Source: Myxococcota bacterium (GTDB lineage: Bacteria; Myxococcota_A; UBA9160; PR03). From it: a stretch of 7,127 bases of DNA. Below, piece after piece: positions 6,180-7,127 of this stretch. Where the stretch lies: positions 1-7,127 of the forward strand of contig JALOQG010000140.1 of the NCBI GenBank assembly GCA_025453505.1. Reading direction: 5' to 3'. The notes under the pieces are model-generated. The model saw only the letters and a list, made by a program, of their open reading frames with translations, searched no databases and was not told the DNA's origin. Position numbers and translations under genes: made by a program. Within the stretch, counting starts at the first letter, position 1. Every line of letters begins with the position of its first letter.

Positions 6180-7127
6180 TCACTGCTCCAGCAGCGGCAC
6201 GAGCAGCGCACGCAGCTTGATGCGCGTCTCGGCCGCCTCCGCTTCGGGGTTCGAGTCGGCGACGATGCCGGCGCCGGCGTAGAGCCGCGCCTCGCGCCCC
6301 GCGACGCGCGCGCTGCGCAGCGCCACGGCGAGATCGCCGCCGCCCGCGGCGTCGAGCCAGCCGACGCCGCCCGCGTACCAGCCGCGAGCGAGCCGCTCGT
6401 GCGATGCGAGCCACGCCGTCGCGACGTCGCGCGGCGCGCCCGCGACGGCCGGCGTCGGATGCAGCGCGCCTGCTACGTCGAGCACCGGACGCGCGCTGCG
6501 CAGCCGGCCGTGCACCGGCGTCTCGAGGTGCTGGATGCCGTCGAGGCGCAACAGGCGCGGCGCTTCCGGCACCGACAGCGATTCGCAGAGCGGCTCGAGC
6601 GCGGTGCGGATCGCGCGCACCACGATCGCGTGTTCCTCCTGCTCCTTCTTGCTCTCGCGCAGCGCGGCGCCGAGGCGCGCGTCCTCTTCGGGGCTGCGCC
6701 CGCGCGGCGCCGTGCCGGCCAGCGCGGCGGTCTGGATCTCGCGGTCGCGCACGCGCACGAGCCGCTCGGGCGACGCGCCGAGGAAGGTCGCGTCGCCGCG
6801 CGCGACGGCGAAGAGAGCGCAAGCGGGATGCGCGCGAGCGAGCGTCGCGACGAGCGCCGGCGCGTCGATCGGATCGCTGCGCAGCACGCGCAGCGAGCGC
6901 GCGACCACGAGTTTCTCCGCGACGCCCGCCGCGACGGCGTCGCGCGCCGCCGCGACCAACGCGCGGAACGCGGCGTCCGAGACGTCGGGCTCGACCGAGA
7001 TCCGCGCGGTTGCGCCGTCCGCACGGGCCGCCGGCGTCGCGTTCGCCTCGCGCGCCGCTTCGAGACCAGAGCGAAGCGCCGCACGCTGCGATCGCGCGTC
7101 GACACCTGGACGCGTCGCTTCGATCCG
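6180..7127 (-). CDS. menF: Isochorismate synthase MenF, 5' end missing (315 codons in window)
   Basis: Converts chorismate to isochorismate, the first committed step of menaquinone synthesis, in the cytoplasm with Mg2+. The frame is open from the window edge at 7127 to a TGA at 6182-6180, so the true start lies outside; a TTG at 6959 is only an internal Leu codon. What is present is the C-terminal chorismate-binding domain: EKLVVAR (window residues 71-77, whose Lys matches the general-base Lys of E. coli MenF), FLGASPERL (115-123, with the catalytic acid Glu), LAGTAPRG (136-143), a KKEQEEH stretch (160-166), HLETPVHGRL, LHPTPAVAG, RGWYAGGVGW and YAGAGIVADSNPEAE near the end. The family also includes EntC/DhbC, TrpE and PabB. 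The motifs favour isochorismate synthase, and the men neighbours make MenF the clear choice. It sits directly upstream of menD, with stop and start touching. Confidence 0.95.
   Translation of the reverse strand, partial: RIEATRPGVDARSQRAALRSGLEAAREANATPAARADGATARISVEPDVSDAAFRALVAAARDAVAAGVAEKLVVARSLRVLRSDPIDAPALVATLARAHPACALFAVARGDATFLGASPERLVRVRDREIQTAALAGTAPRGRSPEEDARLGAALRESKKEQEEHAIVVRAIRTALEPLCESLSVPEAPRLLRLDGIQHLETPVHGRLRSARPVLDVAGALHPTPAVAGAPRDVATAWLASHERLARGWYAGGVGWLDAAGGGDLAVALRSARVAGREARLYAGAGIVADSNPEAEAAETRIKLRALLVPLLEQ
6186..6189 (-). promoter_or_regulatory. Shine-Dalgarno of menD
   Basis: GGAG on the minus strand, inside the last codons of menF, lies 8 nt before the ATG at 6177 but only 2 nt before the alternative in-frame GTG at 6183. 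The spacing therefore favours the ATG as the menD start. Confidence 0.6.

Noticed and set aside
4570..6282. A 570-codon open frame on the plus strand opposite menD
   Set aside because: Composition is typical of antisense readout (many Arg, Ala, Asp, His), no domain is visible, and the minus strand encodes an intact MenD.
6180..6959. A TTG start at 6959 as the true menF start (259 aa)
   Set aside because: The frame stays open to the window edge and upstream residues continue plausibly; a 259-aa protein would lack part of the chorismate-binding fold, since MenF is normally over 400 aa.

Overview
The window is a compact, very GC-rich stretch (roughly 70-75 % G+C by eye) that is coding from end to end on the minus strand. 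It holds a nearly complete classical (o-succinylbenzoate) menaquinone operon. Reading in the direction of transcription, from high to low coordinates, the order is menF (5' end outside the window), menD, menH, menB, menA, menC and menE (3' end outside the window). There are no tRNAs, rRNAs, mobile elements, CRISPR arrays or intergenic gaps above a few bases. Any promoter lies beyond position 7127 and any terminator lies before position 1. The organism is a high-GC bacterium that respires with menaquinone. Base composition and overlapping gene layout would fit a myxobacterial or other deltaproteobacteria-like lineage, or another high-GC phylum, but the sequence alone does not settle the phylum.

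Layout: menF 7127-6180 (chorismate to isochorismate); menD 6177-4354 (isochorismate + 2-oxoglutarate to SEPHCHC); menH 4357 to about 3491 (SEPHCHC to SHCHC); menB 3490-2663 (OSB-CoA to DHNA-CoA); menA 2675-1773 (DHNA prenylation); menC 1776-682 (SHCHC to OSB); menE 685-1 (OSB to OSB-CoA). Almost every junction is a stop/start overlap: GTGA or a near-contact at menF/menD, ATGA at menD/menH and menA/menC, GTGA at menC/menE, and a 13-nt overlap at menB/menA. This points to one polycistronic message with translational coupling. The steps not covered are the DHNA-CoA thioesterase (MenI type) and the final methyltransferase (MenG/UbiE), which must be encoded elsewhere.

The one real oddity is the menH/menB junction. 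menH has no stop codon and runs in frame into menB, giving a single open frame of 564 codons (4357-2663). A strong internal Shine-Dalgarno sequence (GGAGGA) sits just before the menB ATG, so the locus could make a MenH-MenB fusion, free MenB, or both. I found no unfamiliar system; the rest is an orderly metabolic operon.
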